Assembly: GCF_000203795.2 (NCBI RefSeq)
Contig: NW_006281101.1
Location: forward strand, 955,279 to 1,019,278
Direction: 5' to 3'
Origin: Batrachochytrium dendrobatidis JAM81
Lineage: Eukaryota; Chytridiomycota; Chytridiomycetes; Rhizophydiales
Length of the DNA: 64,000 bases
Each line of letters starts with the position of its first letter. The stretch's first letter is position 1. Below, piece after piece: positions 31,154 through 42,115 of the stretch. Made by a program: the position numbers and the translations under genes. The notes under the pieces were generated by a model that was given only the letters and a program-made list of their open reading frames with translations, was not told the DNA's origin and searched no databases.

Positions 31154-32325
31154 ATGAGTTCAGTTACCAAGTCTCGCCATACAACCAAGACTGCAGTGCA
31201 AAAGCCAGCCATAATGAATCATTTGCCTGAACCCGACACCGAGTCGTATATTCAACCCAATGATTCTGGTGATGACAATGTTTCGCTTGCTAGTGATGCC
31301 ATGGATGAAAGTGTAGCCCACCAAGTCGATTCCCAAGAGGATTCTGTCGATCAAAAATCAGAAGAGGATGATGACATGCCAGAGGCAATTTCTACTAGAG
31401 CTACAAAAGATTCTGCCATGGCAGCTCTTCAAGCGCAACAAAAAAAAGACAAGCTGTAGGTCGAGATACTAAATTAAAATCTTGCATGACCAGAATTCAT
31501 TTTGAACTAATCATCCAATGACTTTTTTTGACTCGATATATATCAACAACGGATTTAAAACATGATACGTTTTTGTAAACAAGCGAAAAAGAACTTCTCA
31601 AGGCGAAAAGACGAAAGCAAAATGATATCAACAAGACACAACAGCAACAAAAGCGAGAAAAGATTGCTGCTACATTTGTCCGACCTATTTCTATCGAAAC
31701 TCTTGAAGCAGCCAAAATCGAGTTGAGTTGTAAATGCTGATTGGTTTTACCAGATTTTTTTGGTCAATCTTGCTCAGATTCTATTATCCCGTTGCATGCT
31801 GACACTTGATTTCGTGCGTGTATGCAAACATAAGAAAAGAAACTGCTGTTGCCAATACTAAATCCGTAGATTTAGTCGAAGGAAAGCATATCAGATTGAA
31901 TTCCAAGTCTCACAAGGTATCCAAGAAATCTGTTGGAAATTCAAGTGTGTCAAACGATGGTAGTGTTCGTGTTGGGTAAGTTGATTGATGTTTTGGGCGA
32001 CTTGATAAAATGTACCAATAGTATCTTGAAAAATATGTTTTTATTCCCGTTTTGTATTTGTAGAAACTTGCTCGTGGTTCCACTTTCATCACAGAGTTCT
32101 CAACAAGCAAAAGTTGCTGAATCAGTAAAAAACTTTCGCATGTCGAGACTATTCAAGAAAAAAACCAAACGAACATCAGGTAGTTTTTTGATTTGAATGG
32201 ATAATGGTTTTATGTTTGTATTGACATTTTTCGGATTGGTGGATACAGCTATCGACACGCTGGCACGTAGATCATGGAAAGATACTCAAACAATGCCTGC
32301 GGCTGCACCGTTTTTTACAAAATAA
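31154..32325 (+). CDS. UTP16/BUD21-like nucleolar protein (SSU processome), tentative
   Basis: Five exons (31154-31455, 31584-31721, 31835-31975, 32064-32179, 32249-32325) total 257 residues in phase; the exon 2/3 junction has an equally possible alternative. The N-terminus is acidic and ends in EEDDDMPEAISTRATKDS. A strongly basic, charged helix follows (KELLKAKRRKQNDINKTQQQ), then a Lys/Ser-rich region, and a C-terminus with RMSRLFKKKTKRTSAIDTLA and AAAPFFTK. The pattern acidic stretch + D-MPE + long basic helix + short C-terminal FxxxRLF/PAAxF matches fungal Utp16/Bud21, a U3 snoRNP-associated factor in small-subunit rRNA processing. The match is by layout and short motifs, so the name is tentative. 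Confidence 0.55.
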
Positions 32326-32429
32326 TAGCTTGATGTCTACATTCATTTGTCTATAGACTAAAATTCGTATCGATTTTGTGAATGGGTGTTTGAGTGTGTT
32401 GTCTATGGATTTTAATTTTATGCTGAGAT

Positions 32430-32556
32430 CGCTCTTTTGAACTAGACCGCGAACGTATCTGACATTAGGATATAACAGAGTTTCAATAAAAGAAATAGGG
32501 TCATTACAAGATCAATACAGAAAAGTGGTTCATTTTACGTCAATACAGCTGTAAAT
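32430..32556 (-). mobile_element. MITE fragment F
   Basis: Only one end is kept: ttttacgtcaatacagctgt at the right, preceded by tacaagatcaatacag and further left by tttgaactagaccgcgaacg, in the same order as copy E. It lies between the convergent 3' ends of the UTP16-like gene and RPB4. Confidence 0.6.
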
Positions 32557-32682
32557 AAGCATTATTAGTAGATGGAAGCACCAAGCAAAACAGGATATTA
32601 GAAATTCAGATTAATCAAGCCCTGAATTTTCAAGCTGATGTGATGAAATGTAGATCTTGTTCGTTTTTATTAAAATCCAATT

Positions 32683-33485
32683 TCATTGGAATTTGCGTAG
32701 TGCCTGCAGGTCATTAAGCAAGTTTTGCAGTTCATCATCGTGTTTTGTAGACAAGCTATAGTGTGGTGAACATGGCAATTGATTGTTTTATTAACGCACA
32801 TTCAGACCAACTGTTTTTAATATGCAGCAATAAACCAAGATGATCGAATAACTCACCTAGGAATAAGAACTTTGGCTTCTTCGGCAGTTTCACAGCACAG
32901 ATTAGCCAATTGAGCCATTTCAAACTGATGAAACTGGTCGTCTGGAAACAAACTAGTGATTTCATGTACAAGAGTGTTAGATGGGTTTGATCTAAATTAA
33001 ATCCAGATAAAGCAAGAATAAAGATGTGTTCAATATTCTAGAAACATACTTGCGAATTTCCTTGACGGTCTGTTTGTTGGTGAATCTTGAAAATTGCTGG
33101 CAATAGTCGATTGTCTTTTGCATGATACTGCCATGCATGAGTAGATGATAAAAGGTGAGCATTTCCGGTATGGTATCTCGTGAGTATATATTGATCCAGA
33201 CTTACTCTGAAATACTTCCATCGCCCGACTCTTTACGCTTGCGATCCTTTGCTACTTCAAGAAGCACTCGAACTTCTGAAATCAACAAACACTGCACATC
33301 CTGAAATTCTGATGGTAGACATGATGAGTTTAGTTTGAGAATAGCAGCACGAATCCAGAATGATGGACTGTTTCTCAGTCCGATACGATATTGATCCAAA
33401 TGGACAGCAAGCTCTAACCTGGTCCAAATTTTGAAAGGTTGGCATCCTCCTCTTCCAAAGCATGTCTCCTCCGTGCAACAGACAT
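32683..33485 (-). CDS. RPB4: RNA polymerase II subunit RPB4
   Basis: Five exons (33485-33419, 33308-33206, 33127-33050, 32952-32857, 32755-32683) give 138 residues, close to human POLR2D (142). The fold is recognisable throughout: LLISEVRVLLE, TIDYCQQFSRFTNKQTVKEI, QFEMAQLANLCCETAEEAKV and LIPSLSTKHDDELQNLLNDL, ending LRKFQ. Rpb4 pairs with Rpb7 to form the stalk of RNA polymerase II, acting in initiation, mRNA export and decay. The first intron is easily missed because a frame stays open across it, but only the spliced version restores the family N-terminus (FGPEFQDVQCL). Confidence 0.93.
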
Positions 33486-33705
33486 TTTATAGATGTAAAT
33501 GATATAAAACTCAGCCGACTGCACCAGACCAACACAACCACTCGCTGATGTTCAAAGCCAGAGTAAGCGCTGAGCTGGTTGAAAACACCATAAATAGGGT
33601 CTAGCCATAAATATTTACAGTATACACTCTATAACTATAGTCGAGTTTTGTCATTCTTGCTTGTCCAGCCAGCAACAAAGTACACTTTCGAGCCTAATCG
33701 ATCCA

Positions 33706-33864
33706 ATGTCATCATTTCCCAACTTTCGTCGTATATTCCAAGACTCTCGCAGCGATTCGGAAGAAAAGCAAGTCACAAATGCAGCTGTTTTCAAACTGGT
33801 TTCGTTTCTAGCCATTGTTGTGTGTATGGTCGTCACTCGCAAGATCTCGTTCCCATCGCTGTGA
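33706..33864 (+). CDS. Possible small single-pass membrane protein (52 aa)
   Basis: A 52-residue frame starting with ATG at 33706: a basic/acidic N-terminal part (SFPNFRRIFQDSRSDSEEKQ), one hydrophobic helix (AAVFKLVSFLAIVVCMVV) and a short TRKISFPSL end. The layout is that of small tail-anchored subunits of mitochondrial complexes (Tom5/Tom6-like), but no specific family signature is visible. It begins 220 bp from the RPB4 start on the other strand. Coding status is uncertain because such frames occur by chance. Confidence 0.35.
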   Translation: MSSFPNFRRIFQDSRSDSEEKQVTNAAVFKLVSFLAIVVCMVVTRKISFPSL

Positions 33865-34171
33865 ATAACCCGCACTGTCAGCCCGTAATGTGTATACAGA
33901 ACTCTAATAATAGGATTTACTAGCCTAACCTTTTGTCCTGGTCAGTTGAGTGGTTTGCCAGTATCTTGATGGACTCGCACGTGATGCTCAAGTTGCTTGA
34001 ATAAAAATCCACTTGAATCTTGTAATCTTGCTCATAATTGTCAGCAGCCGAATCGTTTAATCTGGGTGCAGTCCTGTTTATTTATTCAATTCTGGATAGA
34101 GTCTACTGTTTTATTCAATCAATTCTGTAAACTTGATCAGTAGTACCAACTGGCACAAGCAGACTGCAAAT

Positions 34172-35900
34172 ATGACTACTTCAAATTGGCCCCCACCTAT
34201 GGATAATGCATCCTCATTCTCTGTATCTGCTCCAGTCGCATCACACTCTAAAGGACGAATTGCATATTTACACAGAAACGAAGTCGGCAACTTCCACTAT
34301 GGGTAAGGCTACTTGACTATGGCTGCTGGATTAGTCTAGCCATACCTATCCCAAGCCAATCTGCTAATGTCAGACTTTATTCTGAACAAATCATTGTAAT
34401 TTAGTGATGGCCATCCAATGAAACCAGCCAGACTGGCACTAACCCACAATTTGGTCATTGGCTATGGTCTGCATAAAATGATGACTGTTTATTCACCTCG
34501 TCTTGCAACAGATGAGGAACTGACTGAATTTCATACGGATGATTATATTGATTTTATTCAAAGGTAGGCTCTATGTATAGTATCAAGACTGGTCTTGATC
34601 TTTGGCAGATACTACTCAAGATGCTGGCATGTTTTAACCATACCCTTGTTGTGCTGGCATAATATCTTTAGAGTTTCTCCAGACAATATCCAAAACTATT
34701 CAAAGTTTTTGTCCAGGTTCAATATTGGTGTAGAAGATTGTCCAGTATTTGAAGGATTATACGATTTTTGCAAAATGTCTGCTGGTGCTTCCATTGAAGG
34801 TGCACGCAAACTCAACTCACAATCTGCAGATATTGCCATCAATTGGAGCGGCGGTTTGCACCATGCCAAAAAGTTTGAAGCATCGGGGTTTTGTTACGTC
34901 AATGATATTGTACTGGCAATCTTGGAGCTGTTGCGATACCATCCTCGTGTTGTATATATTGACATTGATGTGCATCATGGCGATGGTGTTCAGGAAGCAT
35001 TTTACCATGCAAGTTGTATAATTTACGTTGGTGTTTATTTTTAGTTTATGTCGAGTATCTATCTCACACAATTGGTCATACTTGTACTGTTTCTAGTCCA
35101 ACCGTGTCATGACAGTCTCATTTCATAGATATGATGGGCAATTTTTTCCTGGCACTGGTGCTTTGTCCGAGACTGGTGCTCGCAAAGGCAAAAACTATGC
35201 TATTAATATTCCATTGCATCAATCAATAGATGATGCGTCATACGCATATATTTTCACACAAATCATGTCCAACGTGATGCAAACGTTTCGTCCAACAGCT
35301 ATTGTTCTTCAATGTGGAGCAGACTCTCTTGCATCTGATCGGCTTGGCTGCTTTAACCTGTCCATCAAAGGCCACGGCGAGTGTGTTCGATACATGAGGT
35401 CATTTCAAATTCCCATGTTGGTTCTTGGCGGTGGCGGATATACAATTCGCAATGTTGCACGGTGTTGGACCTATGAAACATCCGTTTTAACAGAAACCAA
35501 TCTATCGGATGATCTTCCATATAACGAGTATCTTTCACACTATGGACCAGACTTTAAACTTCATCCAGCTATTGTTGATCGTAATTCTGGAAATGCAAAC
35601 ACAAAACAATATCTTGAGGGAATTCGTATTCGTATTGCCGAGTATTTGAAACAGATTGAAGGTGCGCCAAGTGTACAAATGCAAGCTGTTATGCCGAGTT
35701 TAGGTGAAGGATTGTTGCGAGATGATGATGCTGTTGGTGATGATTCTGATGATTGGGCTGCTGATTGCAGAAGAGATGAAGACGATGGTCTGTTTAATAG
35801 ACATCCAAATGATCGATTTTCTTCAAGGGTGCATCCCGCTGAACACTATGAAAACTCTCACGATCAAGATGCAGATGAGGGTGAAGATATTGAAATATAA
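34172..35900 (+). CDS. HOS2: Class I histone deacetylase, HDAC3/HOS2 type
   Basis: Four exons (34172-34302, 34405-34563, 34672-35008, 35097-35900) give 476 residues. The Zn-dependent deacetylase fold is complete: [74 protein letters not shown] and [15 protein letters not shown] supply the His-His, Asp/His zinc ligands and the Tyr. The sequence between ([31 protein letters not shown]) is of the HDAC3/Hos2 branch rather than Rpd3/HDAC1. Hos2 is known in the Set3 complex. The C-terminus is acidic (about 70 residues rich in Asp/Glu). The third intron starts with GC (donor gcaagt at 35009), the only choice that keeps the [14 protein letters not shown] junction in frame. Confidence 0.93.
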
Positions 35901-35933
35901 TAAATTGTCTTGGAGTTTGCTAATAATGAAGGT

Positions 35934-36116
35934 TTTTACAGCCATATTCACGTAAAATGAAACATTGAAGAGTGTATGGTGAACAGCCAACTTCATGAAA
36001 TGACTCGAGTATAATACAAAATGTATTTGTTGGTCAAGCAATTTCAAAGAAAATAGAGACTCTGATTGCAAGATGAATACAAACGAGTGGTTCATGATGT
36101 GAATACAGCTGTTTTT
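35934..36116 (-). mobile_element. MITE copy D (~183 bp) between HDAC stop and tRNA-Leu
   Basis: The left end ttttacagccatattcacg and right end gatgtgaatacagctgtttt are inverted repeats of the family. The interior gttggtcaagcaatttcaaa and gattgcaagatgaatac closely match copy C. It starts 33 bp after the HDAC stop and ends 87 bp before the tRNA. Confidence 0.7.
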
Positions 36117-36203
36117 GGTGTAATATATATAAAAGGTAATCAAACCAATTGTCAAGTATGTGTTTATAGTATAAATATAATATTCTTTTTCGTTTAAAGA
36201 ACA

Positions 36204-36287
36204 GCACGTATGGCCGAGTGGTCTAAGGCGGAAGACTTAAGCTCTTCTACTGGTAACAGTGCGTGAGTTCGAACCTCACTGCGTGCA
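36204..36287 (+). tRNA. tRNA-Leu (anticodon UAA)
   Basis: 84 nt, class II. Acceptor strands gcacgta / tgcgtgc pair with one G-U and an A discriminator. The D arm contains tggccgagtggtctaaggc; the anticodon stem gaaga/tcttc encloses loop cttaagc with anticodon taa. A long variable arm follows (tactggtaacagtgc), then T stem gtgag/ctcac with ttcgaac. A run of T's (ctttttttc) follows as Pol III terminator. No intron. CCA is not encoded. Confidence 0.95.
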
Positions 36288-37150
36288 TCTTTTTTTCATT
36301 TTTTGATAAAAGTATTTGAGCTTGATGGATAAATTTCAGCAATTCATTTTGAATACATTGTATTCCAGCATCATTAGTGCACGCCATTTGCAACTGGCTT
36401 TGTTACAAGTAGTAACTTTTTGTCAGGCTTCTCAAATAATTCCAAACTAATTTTATCGACCTGCAAAGTGAACTGCTGTTTTGAAATCATAATTTGAGTG
36501 TACTCATTAGACTATATTCTTTATCACCTTATCTATTAAGATCCACATCTGTTTCACTTCACCAAAAGAATCTTTGATAAAAGATACTCGTCACTTTGAT
36601 GGCTGTATTTCCTTTTTCGAATGAAATTTGGGGTCACTATTCAAATAACAGTCCTAGCTTAGCTAATCTATCACCATCTGATAGTGTGTATAAGGGTAGA
36701 GCTGATATTAACACCATGTGAATTGCTGCATGCATATTAGTATTCAAGTCACATTGACTATTTTCCACCATCAAAGATTTGCTTTTTTTGTTCCGCTCAG
36801 GACATAAACATCGTCAATCGATACATACCCTTATCATAAGACCAGCTTACACGTGCAATTGGGTCGAGCAATACTAGGCTTGCATTTGCATGCACACACT
36901 ACTAGACCCGATAATAGTACCCTAAATATGCACACACGTGAGTAATCACACATTTTCCAGCTGAGCCATCAGCTAATCTCATAAAGGTAGTGCTAAAGCA
37001 TATTGCGCTACACTTGAATGAATTGAGAATGGCCACTCTGCTCTATGCTGTTGGTCAATGCCCTGCCTCTACCGATTTTCTATAAATTGATCGCTGATTT
37101 GATGCATGTATTCCAACAATCCATTGCTTTACTTGTCCAATAGTCTAAAT
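36288..37150. other. Intergenic region upstream of the first Phi-1-like gene
   Basis: About 860 bp with no recognisable gene. The last 150 bp presumably hold the promoter of the secreted protein gene; a cctctaccgattttctataaattg stretch (tata-like) occurs about 65 bp before its ATG. Confidence 0.4.
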
Positions 37151-38095
37151 ATGCTTGCTACTACTGTTTTCTCGGCACTTCTTGCTGCAACTGCCATGGC
37201 TTCGCCACACGGTCTGAAGCCATCCCATGATATTGGTAAAATTGTTGATACCACTACCAGATGGACCGAGAAGAAGAAATCGTCTCTACGCAGGGCTGCA
37301 GTTGTTCCCATTCGTTTCCCCTACGGTTCCAAGGTGCTTACCAACGGCGTCACTGTCCATTATATTTACTATGGTGATTGGTCCGGTGACCAAAAGTCTA
37401 TTATCCAAGATCTCACCAACGGTCTTGGTCGCTCCAAGTGGTGGAATACCGAGCGCAAGTATTACTCCCAGAGATCTAGTACCTCTAGAAAAGTCTACGT
37501 CAATGGCCAAGTTCGTGTTGGATCCACCGTTCAAGATAACTACACTTTTGGCCGATCTCTTACCGGCGACAACATTGCTTCATTGATTCAAAAATACATT
37601 GATTCTGGCGATCTCCCCGAGCAAGACGACGCTTTATACATGATTCTCTCTGCCCATGATGTCTCCGAGTCCCAAATCGGTGGTGATGGAAATACCTATG
37701 CTTTTTGCCGTGACTACTGTGGATACCACAAACAGTTTACTCTTTCTTCTGGAAGAGAAGTTCCATTTGCATTTGCTGGCAATGGCGATCACTGCCAAGA
37801 CTTTTGTGTTCATCCCCAAAATCGTCAAGTTTCGCCCAACAATGATACTGGTGTTGACGGTATGGCTTCCATTGTTATTCATGAGATTGCTGAAGCCGTC
37901 ACCGACCCTATATATCCTACTGCTTGGATTGATATCAATGGTCAGGAAAATGCCGACAAGTGCAATTTTTCGTTTGGTTTCTGGAAAACGGACTTCAAGG
38001 GTGCTTCTTACAATCAGCAAATTGGTGGACGCAATTTCCTTGTTCAGCAAAACTGGAACCCCAACACCAACACCTGCAGCGACGGAACTCGCTAA
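37151..38095 (+). CDS. Secreted Phi-1/EXORDIUM-like protein 1
   Basis: Intron-less, 314 residues from the ATG at 37151, which opens directly into a signal peptide (MLATTVFSALLAATAMASPH); an upstream in-frame start at 37106 would bury it. After a propeptide-like stretch ending in RR the mature part follows the phosphate-induced-protein-1 (EXORDIUM) pattern: VTVHYIYYGDW, LGRSKWWNTERKYY, YILD-like LYMILSAHDVSES, FCRDYCGYHKQF and a central HEIAEAVTDPIYPTAWID. Plant EXORDIUM proteins are apoplastic growth regulators; fungal and oomycete members are secreted with unknown activity. The HE-I-x-E-A-V-T-D-P block recalls a metal-binding helix, but it is not the classic HExxH. At least six cysteines suggest disulfides. 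A second member lies 1.4 kb downstream on the same strand. Confidence 0.8.
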   Translation: MLATTVFSALLAATAMASPHGLKPSHDIGKIVDTTTRWTEKKKSSLRRAAVVPIRFPYGSKVLTNGVTVHYIYYGDWSGDQKSIIQDLTNGLGRSKWWNTERKYYSQRSSTSRKVYVNGQVRVGSTVQDNYTFGRSLTGDNIASLIQKYIDSGDLPEQDDALYMILSAHDVSESQIGGDGNTYAFCRDYCGYHKQFTLSSGREVPFAFAGNGDHCQDFCVHPQNRQVSPNNDTGVDGMASIVIHEIAEAVTDPIYPTAWIDINGQENADKCNFSFGFWKTDFKGASYNQQIGGRNFLVQQNWNPNTNTCSDGTR

Positions 38096-39532
38096 ACTGT
38101 ATATCAAATTATCTAGATGTTTGTGAATTGTACACTGCCTTTTTGGTGTATCTTAGATTATGAGTTTAGTATCGGTATTTGACTACCTTGTTCAAATGAT
38201 TGTGCAAAGCTTTAATAAATCGTCCTTGTAATACATTCTACTACTTTGGTGTACCTTGTACTGAAATCATAATTGTCGGATTGCTTGTTGAATCTGCGAT
38301 AGTTTAATAAACAGTGTCTGCTGTTAATGAGCGTACACAACTTCAACTGACAGGTGGTTTTGATTATGCAATTCAATTTGAATGGTTGTATACCATGCAG
38401 CTGCTCTAGGGATTATCTTGTACACTATCATTCGAGTCTATTTTACAAACACAACTGACCTGGTTTTGTACTGTTCTGGCATAGTTCTCTTTGTGCGACA
38501 GGCTCTTATTTGGTGATGCTCTCTTGCAAATATCGGTAGACTATCTCTGATTTGAATGACGGTATCCACTGCTCATACCTTGTATACCATGGCGAAAGTC
38601 TGACTCGCTGCTATGATTAGTTTTCTGAACGACCTAATGACTTGATTAAACAGGACAATGTTTCTCATTTGGTCTAGCGGCTGCTGCTTACCGAGCTTGG
38701 TGCTGGTCTTGTCTAGCACAAGAGTTTCGGCATTTCACCCATATCGAGTCTACATTGGTCTAGAATTATGCAATTTTACAAGCCGATAGTCCACGTTTCC
38801 AAAATGTTGCAACAGGCGTCTGCTTGATGTTATCAGAATGGTACCAAAACATGGTGGTGATGGTTGCTGACAATCATATCTATCTCTATTCTGATTCCCT
38901 TTGTCTTCAGCCATACAACATGACCGACCTGATCCTTCTAGTTTCTTCTATCTTATCAGCAGATTGCCTTTGCACTATTGGTTGCTTTCATGCTGACACC
39001 ATAAAACAGCAAAACAATGGGTTGAAATGCTGTTTAAGCACATGTATGCATTATTGACATGATGCTTGACAAGGTCAGTTATTACAAGGCTGGCTTAAAG
39101 CTGCCGTGTTCTCATGGTAAGACACACGCTGTTGATTCAGCATGTACATCACAATGTGCACAAAGAGTATGCCTTGATTCAGTATCGCATGATAGACTAA
39201 ATTGTTCAAAAATATTGGTTTAAACATCACATGAAAATACCCCTATCACATTGTTAATTCATTGACAAAATGTGATACAACACAAGTTTAACCACAGCAC
39301 GGATGCCATGTGTAAAAAGAATGTAATTATGTGACACAAAAACCTCATATCCAAACCATGTGTAATACACCATCGCATGTCTGTAATTTATCATTTAATA
39401 TAGGGTAACATTGATTGGTATTTCAAATGCGGCTCGGGATCCTACGGGTTGAATACTAGTATAAAACAGAATACATTTTCCATCAAATTAGTATTCATCA
39501 AGTACCATACTATCAATACTATTCATACAATA
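38096..39532. other. Intergenic region between the two Phi-1-like genes
   Basis: About 1.4 kb without recognisable gene; contains dispersed repeat R2. A short frame at 38824-39057 (plus) lies inside R2 and has no recognisable motif. Confidence 0.45.
38470..38950 (+). repeat. Dispersed repeat R2
   Basis: Second copy of the repeat at 14.4-14.9 kb, same orientation and same block order, with clear divergence in between (shared blocks: gatttgaatg, ttcacccatatcgagt against ttacacctatattgagt, gcaacaggcgtctgcttgat against gcaacagtctgcttgat, aaacatgg, attccctttgtc). It separates the two Phi-1-like genes. Confidence 0.55.
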
Positions 39533-40724
39533 ATGATTGCTACTGCCTTTGTTGCCTCGCTTGCTATTGTCGCTGCGACTGCTGCCCCATCCAAGCCTAC
39601 TGCTGCTCATTTGCAGAGTATTGCTCCTATGCGCGGAAAGACTCTTGCTGCTACCCCATATGGTCCTATTACCTACAATATGGGTGCTCCTCTTCTTACT
39701 GGACCACTTGACGTTTACTGTAAGTTGTTAATTGACTGTTTTGAATGCGATCGATTGGCATATCGAGTAGTTTAATTGGACGCGATTCTAATGTGCATTT
39801 CAATCAACAGATGTCTACTATGGCAATTGGACCGATAGTCAGAAAAAGCTCGTCCAAGACTTCACTTCTGGTCTTGGTGACTCTGACTGGTGGACAACCA
39901 CTAAAAAGTACTACTACCAGGCCGATGCTTCGTCTCCAAAGGTTCATGTTGATGGTCAGGTTAGATTTGCTGGATCTGCTGATGACAACTACTCTCTCGG
40001 CAAGTCGCTCAGTGGTGATGATGTTCCCAACATTGTCAAGAATGCAATTGCTGCCGGTTCGTTCCCCGAAAGTGAAACCTCGCTTTACTATGTTCTGATT
40101 GACGAGCTTGTTTCGGAGCACGCTCTTGGCTCGTCTTTCTGCACTAGATACTGCGGTTACCATAACCAAGGTAGTTTTACAAGCGGTAAAGCTTTCCCCT
40201 ATGCTCTTTCTGGTAAAATCGGCAGCTCCTGCATCGGCGGATGTGGCCCCCCATCCAACCAGGATATTTCTCCCAACAATGATGCTGCCACTGATGCTAT
40301 GATTTCCGTCATGGCCCATGAAATTACCGAGGCTGTCACCGATCCCTTTGCAAAACGTGCATGGAACGACACTCCAGGTTTTGAAAATGGTGACAAGTGT
40401 GCCTACAAGTACGGTAGTACCCAGACTGACTCCAACGGTGCTTCGTACAACAGTGGATGGAATGGACACAACTTCCTCATTCAGATGAACTGGGATCCCG
40501 AGACTCAGGCATGCACCCAAGGCTCTGGTGCCAGCAACGTACCATCTACCACCACTGCTGCAGATACTACCACTGCTGGAGATGTTACTACTACCGCAGA
40601 CACCACCACCACTACTACCACTACTACTACAAGAAGAAACACCAGTCGTGCACCTAAGCCCACTACCAAGTGCAAGACCATGGATATCTGCTGTATCTAC
40701 GTCGGTCGCAGCTGTGACGAATAG
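39533..40724 (+). CDS. Secreted Phi-1/EXORDIUM-like protein 2 with Thr-rich, Cys-containing tail
   Basis: Two exons (39533-39719, 39811-40724) give 366 residues. The signal peptide MIATAFVASLAIVAATAAPS is followed by the same domain as the gene upstream: VYYGNWTDSQKKLVQDF, LGDSDWWTTTKKYY, FCTRYCGYHNQGSF, MAHEITEAVTDPFAKRAWND and YNSGWNGHNFLIQMNWDPET. Unlike its neighbour it continues after the domain with a Thr/Ala run (TTTAADTTTAGDVTTTADTT and on) probably O-glycosylated, then a short tail with three cysteines (KCKTMDICCIYVGRSCDE). It is probably cell-wall associated or secreted; the activity is unknown. The intron position near the domain start is not shared with the intron-less paralogue, so the two are not a very recent duplication. 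Confidence 0.8.
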
Positions 40725-42115
40725 ATATTAAATTGAACCATCTTATACTTTCGTATATTCCAATGTCACTTAAAGCCTGGCTCTGTAAACTTTAAACCTT
40801 TAGTTTATCCAATTTGTATGAATTTGAAAATAAATATGCTGAGTTGATCTCCAGTTACTTGATGTTGACAAACCATTCTAGTATGAACAAATTGGTGTGC
40901 TGCTATAGAAACTATAATCTGTGATTTTCAGTGCGGGTACAGTTACACACTTGGTATTGTGCACTATGGTTGTTTGACAACGAATGAATGCTGGATTGAC
41001 TGGTTGTATCCAATGCACTAGGTTCGACTTACTTGGACGAACGCTCGGTGTAACTGACAACAATGTGTCTATGAATCCACAATGCAGTTTTGAACAAAGC
41101 AAGGGCTGGTAAGCGACGGCCCATCAGTCCTGCAAAAGCAGATACTCGAGTTGGGTGGCCGATTATAGGATGCTAGCTGCCTGATTAGTCGACTTTCTGT
41201 AGGTAGCGTACCGGAAATATCAAGCACAGTTCTGGCGCTACCACCAGGACCGTCATTCAGGAGTTGATCAACGAACTTGTAGCGCCGCCATCCCATGTTT
41301 GTACAAGTATGGCTTTATAAAATCATTTCGCATCTCAGCACTCTTTTATTCAAACAAGATTCATTCAAAAAAAGCATGTATTGTAACGAGTTTGAATAGT
41401 GTTGGTTGATGAATATCAGACAGCTACATCAATCACACTCATTGTTGATGAATGGTTGAGCCTTGAACTATACTCGGCAGTATCAACACCAATGCATGAA
41501 TATAACAACCGCTATTCATGCTCAACCTGATATGTATGATGTAGTTGTCACTAAGCCAGTCATTCTATGATCGATTGCTAGCTCAATCCAACCATGCATA
41601 TCTATCAAATTTGAATGATCTGGTAACCGTTTGACGAATATCAGCAGTCTACTGTCGTGATACATGCTATTTCTGACTTGGCCATGCTTTATTGAAATGT
41701 CATTACAGTCATAATGTGTAATCATCAGCATCTATCAAAATGTCGTATGAATACATCCATTACATCTGTGGTTTAGGGACAAATTGCTTATTTGCTATAC
41801 ATTGCTTTCGGACAGTATGCTTTTTGAAATAAAGCACCCTAAACAACATGACCGAAGGAATAGGGCTCAATATTGTACCTACCAAATAGCCGAAATAATA
41901 GTGGTGCGGTCAAGAGCAGTTTACTTTGTGCAAGTTAATGCAAGTTTTTAGGAATATTTATGCAACTTCAGGGCAGTATATTAAAAAGGGCCATCATGGT
42001 TAAATGCTTAAATACGGTGTCATATTCTCATCGAACCCATCAAGAGTCATTCAATTGAATACTAGTTTCCATCTATCATCTTTAGCTATCCGAATTCAAT
42101 CATAAACTCGCCAAT
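40725..42115. other. Intergenic region before the repeat-protein gene
   Basis: About 1.4 kb without a recognisable gene. A 75-codon minus-strand frame at 41069-41296 shows no known motif. The last 100 bp contain a tattaaaaagg box and gcaacttcagg, a plausible promoter. Confidence 0.4.

Noticed and set aside
33202..33399. Continuous open frame across RPB4 intron 1
   Set aside because: It does not connect to an ATG and lacks RPB4 similarity; splicing from the ATG at 33485 restores the conserved N-terminus.
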